DNA of 64,000 nucleotides, taken from contig NZ_SBFF01000003.1 of the NCBI RefSeq assembly GCF_004151485.1, forward strand, positions 124,001 to 188,000, given 5' to 3'. Source of the DNA: Sphingosinicella sp. CPCC 101087 (GTDB lineage Bacteria > Pseudomonadota > Alphaproteobacteria > Sphingomonadales > Sphingomonadaceae). Within the stretch, counting starts at the first letter, position 1; every line of letters begins with the position of its first letter. The translations under genes and the position numbers were made by a program. The notes below the pieces were generated by a model, which was given only the letters and a program-made list of their open reading frames with translations, was not told the origin of the DNA and ran no database searches. This document shows, piece after piece, positions 38,220 to 48,684 of this stretch.

Positions 38220-40868
38220 ATGAGCTACGCGAACTGCCGTACCCGCTTGCCGGTCCGTTCGTCGATCGTGACGATAGCGCTGCTCTCGGCCGCTGCCGGC
38301 TGGGCGCAGGCCCCGGAACCTTCGCGGCCCGCCGACGAGGCCGCCCGGCCGGCCGGCGACGCTGCGACGGACGACAGCACGATCGTCATCACGGGCAGCC
38401 GAATCCGCGGAGTCGAGGCGATCGGATCCAACGTCATCGCGGTGGATCAGGAACGGATCGCCCAGACCCCGGTTCTCTCGACCAACGACCTTCTGCGCCG
38501 CGTGCCGCAGGTCGTCTCCCTCGGCGCCAACCGCCAGGGCGGGACGGCTCAGAACGGCGCGGCCAATGCGACCCGCGGCGCCGGAATCAACCTTCGCGGC
38601 ATCGGCACCAACGCTACCCTGCTCCTTTACGACGGCAAGCGCTTCCCGCCGCAGGGCACGCAGGGTCAATATACCGACCCCTCGGTGCTGCCGGCCATCG
38701 CCTTGGCCCGGGTCGAAGTCGTGGCCGACGGCGCCTCGGCCATCTACGGGTCGGACGCCATTGCCGGCGTCGTCAACTTCATCCTGCGCAAGAATTTCGA
38801 CGGAATCGAGCTGCGGGCACGGTCCGGCTTCACCGAAGAAGGCCATGACGAGCAGCAGCTGGCGGGAATCGCCGGCTATGACTGGGACAGCGGCTCGGTG
38901 ATGCTTGCGGCCGAATATACCCGCAACTCGCCCTTGTGGTCGGACGACCTCGACTTCTACCAGGCGGACAACCGGTTCCGCGGGGGGCGCGATCTCCGCC
39001 CCACCTTCTGCAATCCGGGGACGATCAGCGTCGGCGGATCGACCTATGCGATCCCGCGCGGCGGCGTCTCGCCCGCCAATGTGGGCGACCTCGTCGCGGG
39101 CACGGCCAATCGCTGCTTCTACGAGACGGCGGTCATTCCGAGCCAGGAACGCATCAACGTCGTCGCGGCGATATCCCAGGACATCGGGGAGAGGATCCGG
39201 GTCTTCGCTGACGGATTCTATTCCTACCGGGATGGTATCATCCCGGCGAACAACACCTTCACGGCCACCGTGCCGAGCACCAATCCGTTCTTCGTGTCGC
39301 CGGTGCCGGGCGCGACTTCGGTCAACGTGACCTATTCGCTCGTTCCGGAACTGGGATTGTCGCTCAATCCCTATCGCGGCGAATCCTGGAACGTCATGGG
39401 CGGCGTCGAGGCGGACCTGTTCGCCGACTGGGTCGGAACCGTTTATTACTCGCACGGCGAATCCGAGGACGTGGCGGATCGGCGGCTCGGCGTGAACAAT
39501 GCCGCGCTCAACGCGGCGCTTGCAGACACCAATCCCGCCACCGCCCTCAACGTCTTCGGCGGTCTCAACAACCCCGAGACGCTTGCGCGGATTCGCGACA
39601 ACTTCTTCATCATCACCGGCCGGACCCGGCTCGACGTGGCGAACCTCCAGCTCGACGGGTCGGTCTTAGACCTGCCCGGCGGAGCGGTGCGCCTCGCAGT
39701 GGGTGGAGAATATCGGAAGGAATACACCTTTACCGACCTGATCACGGGCAGCAGCGCTTCGCAGACGAGCACGGCCGACAGCGGTTCCAGAAACGTGAAG
39801 GCGGTGTTCGGCGAGCTCTTCGTGCCCATCGTCGGGAGCGCCAATGCGCGGCCCGGGCTGCAGGAACTCTCCTTGTCGCTGGCGGCGCGCTACGAGCATT
39901 ACAGCGACTTCGGAGACACGACCAATCCGAAACTCGGCCTGACCTACCGGCCGTTCCGCAGCCTGACGCTTCGGGGCACGTACGGAACCTCGTTCCGGGC
40001 GCCGACCTTCACCGAGGTTTCGACGGTCGGCGGCGGGGCCGGTCTCTATTACGACACGCTTCCGTTCACGGCCGGCAACCTGACCGGAATCGGCATTGCG
40101 GGCGGAAATCCGGACCTTCAGCCCGAGACGGCGACGACCTGGTCGGTGGGGGCAGAGTTCGCCCCGCGGGGACTCGGGCTGGTCGCGACCGCCACCTATT
40201 TCGACATCGACTATAAGGACCAGATCCAGGCGCTCCGCGGGACGCCCGGGATACTCACCAATCCGCTCTACGCGTCGTTCGTGACCCTGAACCCGACGCC
40301 CGAGCAGGTCCAGGCCCTGCTCGACTCCGGCCTGCCGATCAACTCGGCGATCAACCCGTCGCTGGTGCAGTTCATCGTCGATGGTCGCCGGCAGAATCTG
40401 GGTCGGTCACTGGTCAGCGGAGTCGATTTCGGCCTCACCTATCAATGGGAATGGGGCGATGTCGGCTTCGATGTGGGCGCCCAGGGCACCTATTTCACGC
40501 GCTACAAGTTCGAGCCCGTCCCGGGGGTCGGGGCCTCCGACGTGCTCGGCACGATCAATTTCAGCCAGAAGTTCCGCTCTCAAGCGGATCTCGGCGTCCG
40601 CTGGGGAGAATTCCAGGGGCGCGTGACGTGGAACCATCTCGCAGGCTACCGCAACACGACGGTGAATCCGGTCCAGCAGGTCGGCGACTATGACACGGTC
40701 GACCTGTTCCTTGGATGGGACATAAGCGAACGGTTCCGCTTCTCGATCGACGTGCGCAACCTGTTCGACGAGGATCCTCCCTTCGTCGACAGCGCGACGG
40801 GATACGACCCCCAGTCGTCCAACCCCGTCCCGCGTCTGATCTCGGTCACGGCTGGGGTCCGGTTCTGA
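38220..40868 (+). CDS. TonB-dependent outer-membrane receptor
   Basis: 882-residue receptor. A signal peptide (cleavage near GWAQA, about 31) is followed by the TonB-box/plug region DSTIVITGSRIRGVEAIGSN and LRRVPQVVSLG. The plug includes GTNATLLLYDGKRFP and SAIYGSDAIAGVVNFIL, the barrel has many aromatic strands and ends in GVRF. The plug style (GSRI, IYGSDAIAGV) is that of the large sphingomonad/xanthomonad receptors used for carbohydrates and aromatics, not classical siderophore receptors. AAGGGGAGG at 38207-38214 gives a strong ribosome-binding site. The tannase-family gene follows with 1-nt overlap. Confidence 0.93.
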   Translation: MSYANCRTRLPVRSSIVTIALLSAAAGWAQAPEPSRPADEAARPAGDAATDDSTIVITGSRIRGVEAIGSNVIAVDQERIAQTPVLSTNDLLRRVPQVVSLGANRQGGTAQNGAANATRGAGINLRGIGTNATLLLYDGKRFPPQGTQGQYTDPSVLPAIALARVEVVADGASAIYGSDAIAGVVNFILRKNFDGIELRARSGFTEEGHDEQQLAGIAGYDWDSGSVMLAAEYTRNSPLWSDDLDFYQADNRFRGGRDLRPTFCNPGTISVGGSTYAIPRGGVSPANVGDLVAGTANRCFYETAVIPSQERINVVAAISQDIGERIRVFADGFYSYRDGIIPANNTFTATVPSTNPFFVSPVPGATSVNVTYSLVPELGLSLNPYRGESWNVMGGVEADLFADWVGTVYYSHGESEDVADRRLGVNNAALNAALADTNPATALNVFGGLNNPETLARIRDNFFIITGRTRLDVANLQLDGSVLDLPGGAVRLAVGGEYRKEYTFTDLITGSSASQTSTADSGSRNVKAVFGELFVPIVGSANARPGLQELSLSLAARYEHYSDFGDTTNPKLGLTYRPFRSLTLRGTYGTSFRAPTFTEVSTVGGGAGLYYDTLPFTAGNLTGIGIAGGNPDLQPETATTWSVGAEFAPRGLGLVATATYFDIDYKDQIQALRGTPGILTNPLYASFVTLNPTPEQVQALLDSGLPINSAINPSLVQFIVDGRRQNLGRSLVSGVDFGLTYQWEWGDVGFDVGAQGTYFTRYKFEPVPGVGASDVLGTINFSQKFRSQADLGVRWGEFQGRVTWNHLAGYRNTTVNPVQQVGDYDTVDLFLGWDISERFRFSIDVRNLFDEDPPFVDSATGYDPQSSNPVPRLISVTAGVRF

Positions 40869-42433
40869 TGCGCGGGTTCAAGGCGGGGACGATCCTGGCA
40901 GCGGCGGGCCTGGCGCTCGCTTCGGCCGCTGAGCCGGCCGCCGCCCAGGACTGCTCCCGTCTCGAAGGCCGGCATCCTGGGTCGGTGACCGTGGTGCGGG
41001 CGAGCGAGGTGCAGGCTGCGGGTGGCTGGACCCCGGTGCCGGCGGCGGAGCAAAGATGGCCCTCCGTCCAGGTTTCGCTCTGCCGGGTCGAGGGCGTGAT
41101 CGAGGAGAATATCGGCTTCGAGCTCTGGCTACCCTTGCCGGCGCGCTGGAACGGACGGCTGCTGGCCGCCGGGGTGGGCGGGCCTGCCGGCTTCTTCAAC
41201 TATGGAGACATGAGCCGGCGCGCGAATGAAGGGTTCGCCACGGTCAGCACCGACAGCGGGCACAAGGCGTCGAACGACCGCTGGATGGCCGACCCGCAGG
41301 CCCGGGTCGATTACGAGCATCGGGCGACGCACCTCACCACCGTGGCGGCGCGCGAGCTCGTTCGTCGCTTTTACGGTCGGGAGGCGACCCGGCGCTACTT
41401 CCTGGGCTGCTCGGGCGGTGGGCGGCAGGGCCTCAAGGAGATGCAGAACTATCCGGACGATTATCACGGCATAGTCTCGGGCGCCCCCGGACCCAACATG
41501 CCGCTGAACTCGATCAGGATGATGTGGTTCTCGCTGCTCCAGAAGTGGCAGCCGCAAGCAGCGCTGAACGATTCGGACTGGGCCCTCTACGAGTCGGCGG
41601 CGACGCGCGCCTGCGACATGACCGACGGCCTGAGCGACGGGATCATCGGCAACCCTCTGGCCTGCAGCTTCGACACCACGACCCTGCTCTGCCCGGAGGA
41701 GGAGACCAGGGGCTGTCTCACGCCGCAGAAGCTCGCCATGCTCCAGGCGATCATCGCGCCGATGCCCGACGAGAAGGGGCGGCCGATGGACGACGGGCTG
41801 TTCCCAGGGGTCAGGACCCGGCCCGGACCGCCTTCGCCGCTGCTGCGGGCGATGTGGGCGGATGCCGTGTACGACGATCCCGAGTGGGACGAGGACCGCT
41901 TCCAGCGCACCCGCGACCTCGAAGCCGTCTACCGGACCATGCCCGAGCTGCGGGCCGACCGCACCGACATCGCGCCCTTCATCGCCGCTGGCGGCAAGGC
42001 GATCATCTATCAGGGCTGGCAGGATCCCTCGGTCGTGGCGGGCCCGACCATCGACTATTATCAGGCGCTGGCCGCCGCCAATGGCGGAGTCGAAGCGCTG
42101 GCCGAAGCCGTCAGGCTGTTCCTCGCGCCGGGCATGCTTCATTGCCGCGGCGGCCCCGGCGCCGACCAGTTCGGCGGGTCGGGACAGGAGACGGCGTCTG
42201 GAGATCCCTCGCGGGACATATTGTGGGCGCTGATCGCGTGGGTGGAGCAGGGTCGTCCGCCGGACACCATCGTCGCGCGGAAGATTGAGGATGGCCGAAC
42301 CCGGTTCGCCCGGCCGCTCTGCCGCTTTCCGCAAAGCGCCCGCTATGACGGGAGCGGCGATCCGAGCGAAGCGGGCTCGTTCCGCTGCGCGCCCGACCCG
42401 CAGCTCACCCGATACGGTGCGGCGGAGCGATGA
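40868..42433 (+). CDS. Exported tannase/feruloyl-esterase family hydrolase
   Basis: 521-residue alpha/beta hydrolase of the tannase and feruloyl esterase family. Signal peptide ends near PAAAQD (27-28). Catalytic serine S182 in GCSGGGRQ; D386 in YQGWQDPS; H425 in MLHCRGG. C181 and C426 form the CS-D-HC arrangement in which a disulfide links the residues next to Ser and His, a hallmark of the family. It would release phenolic acids such as ferulate or gallate from esters outside the inner membrane. Exact ester unknown. Its stop overlaps the next hydrolase (ATGA). Confidence 0.9.
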   Translation: MRGFKAGTILAAAGLALASAAEPAAAQDCSRLEGRHPGSVTVVRASEVQAAGGWTPVPAAEQRWPSVQVSLCRVEGVIEENIGFELWLPLPARWNGRLLAAGVGGPAGFFNYGDMSRRANEGFATVSTDSGHKASNDRWMADPQARVDYEHRATHLTTVAARELVRRFYGREATRRYFLGCSGGGRQGLKEMQNYPDDYHGIVSGAPGPNMPLNSIRMMWFSLLQKWQPQAALNDSDWALYESAATRACDMTDGLSDGIIGNPLACSFDTTTLLCPEEETRGCLTPQKLAMLQAIIAPMPDEKGRPMDDGLFPGVRTRPGPPSPLLRAMWADAVYDDPEWDEDRFQRTRDLEAVYRTMPELRADRTDIAPFIAAGGKAIIYQGWQDPSVVAGPTIDYYQALAAANGGVEALAEAVRLFLAPGMLHCRGGPGADQFGGSGQETASGDPSRDILWALIAWVEQGRPPDTIVARKIEDGRTRFARPLCRFPQSARYDGSGDPSEAGSFRCAPDPQLTRYGAAER

Positions 42434-43737
42434 AGATCCTCCTCCTCGCCCTGATGGCGCTGGCAGGAAGCCAACCGGCTACCGAGAGCGCGACCGCCGA
42501 GGGCCGGACGCCGGCAGGGGGCCGATGGGCTGCGGAATATCCGGCGAACTGGAACGGGACCTTGCTCCTGTGGAGCCGCGGTTATGGCAGCAGCGACACC
42601 GTCGCTACCGCACCGCGCGGGACCCGCGAGCTGCTGCTGCGCCGGGGATATGCGCTTGCGGGGACCGAATATTCCGCCTCGGGATGGGCAGTCGAGGAAG
42701 CCGTGCCCGACCAGATCGCGACGCTGAAGGCGGTGAGCGAGCGGTTCGGACCGCCCAGGCGGGTCATCGCCTGGGGCGCCTCCATGGGTGGCCTGATCAC
42801 GATCGCGCTCGCTGAACGGCACCCCGACCGCTTCGTCGGGGCACTCAGTTCGTGCGGATCCATCGGGGGCTCGATCGGAATGATGAACATGGCGCTCGAT
42901 GGCGCTTTCGCGTTCAAGACCCTGCTCGCGCCCGAAAGCGACATCCGGCTGGTCGAGGTCGACGACGACAGGGTGAACGCCGCGCGGGTGCGCGCCGCGC
43001 TCGAGGCGGCGCAGCGAACGCCCGCGGGGCGGGCGCGGATCGCGCTGGCCGCAGCCTTGGCGGGGCTGCCGCACTGGACGGATCCCCGGGCGAGCGAGCC
43101 CGCCGAGGGTGATCATGCCGAGCAGCAGAGGCAGGCCGCGGCCGCCTTCGTCTTCGGAACCTTCCTGCCGCGTGTGGACCAGGAGAAGAGGGCGGGGGGC
43201 ATCTTTTCATGGAATAGCGGCATCGACTACCGCGCCCAGCTTCGGGCCAGCGAGCGCTACGCGCATGTCAGCGCCCTCTATCGCGAGGCCGGTCTCGATC
43301 TGGAAGCGGATCTGGACCGACTCAATGCCGCTCCCCGCATCGCCGCCGACCCGGTGGCCGTTGCCTATATGCGGGACAATTACGTTCCCAGCGGGCAGCT
43401 CCGGATCCCGGTGCTGAGCTATCATGAGATCGGCGACGGAGCGACTTCGGCCCGCCTTCAGACCGCCTATCGGGATATCGTCCGTCGCGCCGGCCGCGAG
43501 GACATGTTCCGTGCAGCCTGGGTGAGGCGCGCGGGACATTGCGGCTTCGCCGCGGCGGAGCATCTCGCCGCCCTGGAGGCGCTCGAGACCAGGATAGCCA
43601 TTGATCGCTGGCCGGCGTCCCCGGAGCGGCTCAACGACCTGGCCGAGAAGGTCGGGGAGGGCGAGGGACGCTTCACCCGCTTCCGCCCGCCGCCGCCGCT
43701 CCGCCCCTGCAGCGCATTCGAGAGGATTTGCCGATGA
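42430..43737 (+). CDS. Exported alpha/beta hydrolase
   Basis: 435-residue predicted alpha/beta-hydrolase-fold enzyme. A short signal peptide (MKILLLALMALAGSQPATES) is followed by a core whose opening (YPANWNGTLLLWSRGYG) resembles the tannase opening (LPARWNGRLLAAGVGG). Nucleophile S118 in AWGASMGGL and probable catalytic H370 in RAGHCGF. Between them is a helical cap (about 150-300). I do not recognise a specific family beyond serine hydrolase. Coupled to both neighbours by ATGA overlaps, so it probably acts on the same substrate or a product of the upstream esterase. Confidence 0.75.
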   Translation: MKILLLALMALAGSQPATESATAEGRTPAGGRWAAEYPANWNGTLLLWSRGYGSSDTVATAPRGTRELLLRRGYALAGTEYSASGWAVEEAVPDQIATLKAVSERFGPPRRVIAWGASMGGLITIALAERHPDRFVGALSSCGSIGGSIGMMNMALDGAFAFKTLLAPESDIRLVEVDDDRVNAARVRAALEAAQRTPAGRARIALAAALAGLPHWTDPRASEPAEGDHAEQQRQAAAAFVFGTFLPRVDQEKRAGGIFSWNSGIDYRAQLRASERYAHVSALYREAGLDLEADLDRLNAAPRIAADPVAVAYMRDNYVPSGQLRIPVLSYHEIGDGATSARLQTAYRDIVRRAGREDMFRAAWVRRAGHCGFAAAEHLAALEALETRIAIDRWPASPERLNDLAEKVGEGEGRFTRFRPPPPLRPCSAFERICR

Positions 43738-44621
43738 AGAGTCTGATCGCCGCATTCCTGCTCGTGGCTGGCGAGCCGCAGTCCGCCGGCTCGGGGCCGA
43801 CGCCCGCCATCATGGTGTCCGAAGCGACCCTCCCCACCCATACCGTCTATCGCCCCGCGAACCTCGATCGGGGCGACCGCCTCCCTCTGCTCGTCTGGGG
43901 CAATGGCGGCTGCGTCAATCTGGGCAACAGCGCCGCCGAGTTCCTGACCGAAATCGCATCCCACGGCTATCTCGTGGTCGCCGTCGGGCCGATCGGCTCT
44001 CCGCCGGCGAGGGCGCCCCGTCCCGCATCTGCCGAAACGCCTCGTCCGCACGATCCGGACGGTGTCTGGCGGCCGCAGACCGACACCAGGGCGATGATCC
44101 GCGCGATCGACTGGGCGCTCGACGAGAACAGCCGGACCGACAGCCCCTATCGGGGCCGGATCGATCCCACGCGCATCGCCGTCGCCGGACACAGCTGCGG
44201 AGGGCTGCTCGCGCTCGACGCCAGCCGCGATCCGCGCGTGACCACGAGCCTGATCATGAACAGCGGGGCCCTCAACGATGGCACGCACCCGCAAGGCGTG
44301 GAGGTCACCAAGGCCTCGCTTCAGCAGATTCACGGGCCAATCCTCTACGTGACCGGCGGACCGGATGACGTGGCCCATCCCAACGCGGTCGACGATGTCA
44401 GCCGGATCCGGCACGTGCCCGTCGTCCTGGCATATGACGCTTCCGGCCATGGCGGCACCTATCGCCAGCCGCGCGGCGGGGCCTATGCCCGAATCGCCGT
44501 GGACTGGCTCGATTGGCGGTTGAAGGGCGATGCCGAGGCCGCGGCTGCCTTCCTGGAAGGCGGCCGGCTGCGCAGCGATCCGGCCTGGACGATCAGGCCC
44601 GGCCAGCCCCGGAGGGAATGA
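43734..44621 (+). CDS. Exported alpha/beta hydrolase (dienelactone-hydrolase/chlorophyllase-like)
   Basis: 295-residue alpha/beta hydrolase with a short hydrophobic N-terminus (MKSLIAAFLLVAGEPQ). LPLLVWGNGGC (50-60) forms the oxyanion region, nucleophile S154 lies in VAGHSCGGLLALDA, with probable D211 or D212 in VTGGPDD and H239 in ASGHGG. This layout resembles dienelactone-hydrolase and PET-hydrolase-like folds. The ATG at 43734 overlaps the previous stop and is preceded by AGAGGA. It is the last gene of the LacI-controlled operon before a 190-nt gap. Confidence 0.78.
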   Translation: MKSLIAAFLLVAGEPQSAGSGPTPAIMVSEATLPTHTVYRPANLDRGDRLPLLVWGNGGCVNLGNSAAEFLTEIASHGYLVVAVGPIGSPPARAPRPASAETPRPHDPDGVWRPQTDTRAMIRAIDWALDENSRTDSPYRGRIDPTRIAVAGHSCGGLLALDASRDPRVTTSLIMNSGALNDGTHPQGVEVTKASLQQIHGPILYVTGGPDDVAHPNAVDDVSRIRHVPVVLAYDASGHGGTYRQPRGGAYARIAVDWLDWRLKGDAEAAAAFLEGGRLRSDPAWTIRPGQPRRE

Positions 44622-44811
44622 GCCGCAAGGCGTCTCCGCCGGAAAGGCGATATTCGGAGCTTTGCGGCCGGCGGGGAGCCCTTTCGCAAGTGCGGCGACT
44701 TCCACGGCCGACCCGTGCGGCCCGTTCGCCGGACCGACCGAGACCCTTCCCCCTTTCCGCCGCAACGTCTTTCGCCTTCACGCCTCCCCTATCTCGCGCT
44801 AGCGCCGACTC

Positions 44812-45570
44812 ATGTGTGTCCTGGCCTTCGCCTGGCGAGCCCATCCGCGCTGGCACCTCGTGGCCGCCGGCAATCGCGACGAGCTTCATGCCCGTCCCGC
44901 CGCGCCCCTCGGGCGCTGGGACGACGGCAGCGGGATCATCGCCGGTCGCGACCTGCAATCCGGCGGCAGCTGGATGGGCGTTTCGGAGCAGGGACGCTTT
45001 GCCGTGGTGACCAACTTGCGAGGCTACGGTCCGCCGCAGCCCAAGCGGGTTTCGCGCGGTGCGCTGGTCAGCGATCCGCTCGCCGGCCGGGGCCGCTTCG
45101 CCGAGCTCCGGACGGACGAACTCGCGGCCTTCAACCCGTTCAACCTGATCGTGGCCGACGGCGATCGCGCCGATTTCCTGACCAATCGTCCCGAGCCCCT
45201 TCGTCGCCGGCTGGAACCTGGCGTCTACGGCCTTTCCAACGGACCCCTCGACGCGCCCTGGCCGAAGACGCTGCGGCTGAAGGAAGGGCTGAGCGCCTGG
45301 CTCGATGAACCCCATGCCGGGACCGAGGCGCTGCTCGCCCTTCTCCGCGACGATAGCCTGCCAGCCGACGCAACCGAGATTGCGCCTTCGGACGTGCCTG
45401 ACGAGCCGCCGCTTTCATCCATCTTCATCCGCCATCCGCTGTACGGCACACGCTGCAGCACGGTCGTCGCCGTGGACGACCAGGGCGAGGGCCTCATCGT
45501 GGAGCGCCAATACCGCGGCGACGGCGAGGCGGACGGAGACACGAGCCTCGCCTTCCGCTGGGACATCTGA
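44812..45570 (+). CDS. NRDE/TANGO2 family protein
   Basis: 252-residue protein of the NRDE (TANGO2) family. It starts MCVLAFAW with Cys2 at the mature N-terminus, as in Ntn-hydrolase-like folds, then the name-giving AAGNRDELHARP (17-28), GGRD-type IAGRDLQSGGSWMG, and YGLSNGPLDAPWPK. Members are linked to heme handling or acyl-CoA metabolism in other organisms, without a settled bacterial function. Upstream 190 nt (44622-44811) contain no clear element. It appears to be a single-gene unit. Confidence 0.88.
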   Translation: MCVLAFAWRAHPRWHLVAAGNRDELHARPAAPLGRWDDGSGIIAGRDLQSGGSWMGVSEQGRFAVVTNLRGYGPPQPKRVSRGALVSDPLAGRGRFAELRTDELAAFNPFNLIVADGDRADFLTNRPEPLRRRLEPGVYGLSNGPLDAPWPKTLRLKEGLSAWLDEPHAGTEALLALLRDDSLPADATEIAPSDVPDEPPLSSIFIRHPLYGTRCSTVVAVDDQGEGLIVERQYRGDGEADGDTSLAFRWDI

Positions 45571-45669
45571 GGGCCGGAGCGCGATCCTGCAGCGCAGGCG
45601 CCGCATGCCACGCAATTCCCATCGCCGCCGTGCCGGGCTATGGCGTCGGCACCCATTCGAGGAGAGACG

Positions 45670-47349
<1,680 letters not shown>

Positions 47350-48285
47350 ATGGCCGGCGCGGAGGACATGGACCGCCTGCTGGCCGAAGTGCTGGCGGCG
47401 ACGGCGCCTCTTCGCGGCAGCGGCCGCGTCGCCACCTACATTCCGGCGCTGGCTGACGTCGATCCGAACCGCTTCGGAATCGCCTTCGCCGATGGGACGG
47501 GCGAGGTGCACGGCGCCGGCGATTGCGACGTTCCCTTCTCGATCCAGTCCATCTCGAAGGTGTTCACCCTGGCGCTGGCGCTGGAGCGGGTCGGACCCGC
47601 TTTGTGGGACAAGGTGGGGCGCGAGCCGTCTGGAAGCGCGTTCAATTCGATCGTCCAGCTCGAGCACGAGCAGGGCAAGCCCCGAAATCCGCTGATCAAC
47701 CCCGGCGCGATCGTCGTCACCGATCAGCTGGTCGGCGATGGCGGCGCGGATGCGGCGATCGACCGGCTGCTCGCCTTCCTGCGCGTCGAGGCGGGCGACG
47801 GGAGCATCCGGGTGGACGACGCGGTGGCGGCTTCCGAAGCGGCGACCGGCGCCCGCAATCGAAGCCTCGCCTGGTTTATGAAGAGCTTCGGTATCCTCAC
47901 CAACGACGTCGAGACGGTGCTGTCGGCCTATTTCCGCCACTGTGCGCTGGCGATGAGCTGCCGGCAGCTCGCCCGCGCCGGCCTGTTCCTCGCCTTCGAC
48001 GGCCGCGATCCGTGCACGGGCCGGGAAGTGGTCGCCTGGCACCGGGCCCGCCGCATCAACAGCGTGATGATGCTGTGCGGCCATTACGACAATTCGGGCG
48101 AGTTCGCGTTTCGAGTCGGGCTGCCCGGCAAGAGCGGGGTCGGCGGCGGCATCCTGGCCGTCGCTCCGGGCCACGGGACGATCGCGGTCTGGTCGCCGGG
48201 GCTCAACGAAGCGGGCACGAGCGCGGCCGGCGCTGCGGCGCTCGAAGCGCTCGTCGAGCGCACCGGCTGGTCGGTCTTCTTCTGA
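47350..48285 (+). CDS. glsA: Glutaminase A (serine-dependent)
   Basis: 311-residue beta-lactamase-fold glutaminase converting glutamine to glutamate and ammonia. The catalytic pair S67 and K70 is in [19 protein letters not shown] and the C-terminal [11 protein letters not shown] are further family marks. Length is typical. It immediately follows the M49-like gene, supplying a plausible route from glutamine-containing peptides to glutamate. Confidence 0.95.
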   Translation: MAGAEDMDRLLAEVLAATAPLRGSGRVATYIPALADVDPNRFGIAFADGTGEVHGAGDCDVPFSIQSISKVFTLALALERVGPALWDKVGREPSGSAFNSIVQLEHEQGKPRNPLINPGAIVVTDQLVGDGGADAAIDRLLAFLRVEAGDGSIRVDDAVAASEAATGARNRSLAWFMKSFGILTNDVETVLSAYFRHCALAMSCRQLARAGLFLAFDGRDPCTGREVVAWHRARRINSVMMLCGHYDNSGEFAFRVGLPGKSGVGGGILAVAPGHGTIAVWSPGLNEAGTSAAGAAALEALVERTGWSVFF

Positions 48286-48452
48286 AGTGGATTGGGCGCG
48301 CGGCGCGTTCGTCGCCTGCGACCGCCCTTTCGTCGGACGGCCGGGGCGGCGGTCGAACCGATCCGCAGGCTTCGTCGCAATCCTGATGTCCTGACCGCTG
48401 CCGCGGCCTAGCCGGGGCACCCGCGGCGGCTGCCGCCGGAAGGGAGATCGAG

Positions 48453-48551
48453 ATGACCGCCGAAGCGTTCCGCACCGCCTCGACCTGCGTCGCCGCCATG
48501 TTCGTCGGCGCGATGATGCTGACGGTCGCGACTTCGCCGCTCTTTGCCTAG
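48453..48551 (+). CDS. Small membrane protein candidate (32 aa)
   Basis: A 32-codon frame: basic/polar start (MTAEAFRTAST) followed by one hydrophobic segment (CVAAMFVGAMMLTVATSPLF). AAGGGAG (48440-48446) is an excellent ribosome-binding site, and a CGGCGG/CCGCCG hairpin lies just before it. It stands alone between glsA and the cydAB operon. I believe similar one-helix proteins occur in related genomes, but cannot check; function unknown. Confidence 0.55.
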   Translation: MTAEAFRTASTCVAAMFVGAMMLTVATSPLFA

Positions 48552-48684
48552 CGCCGCGTCCGGGAACGCCCCGGACGCGCCCGCCGGCGGGCGATCCCGA
48601 CTCCTTCGCGCGACAAACAAACGTTCGACCCGGCCCGCGGTTCGGCTATAGCGCGGCGCATCGTCACGAGGGAGGGTCCCCACC

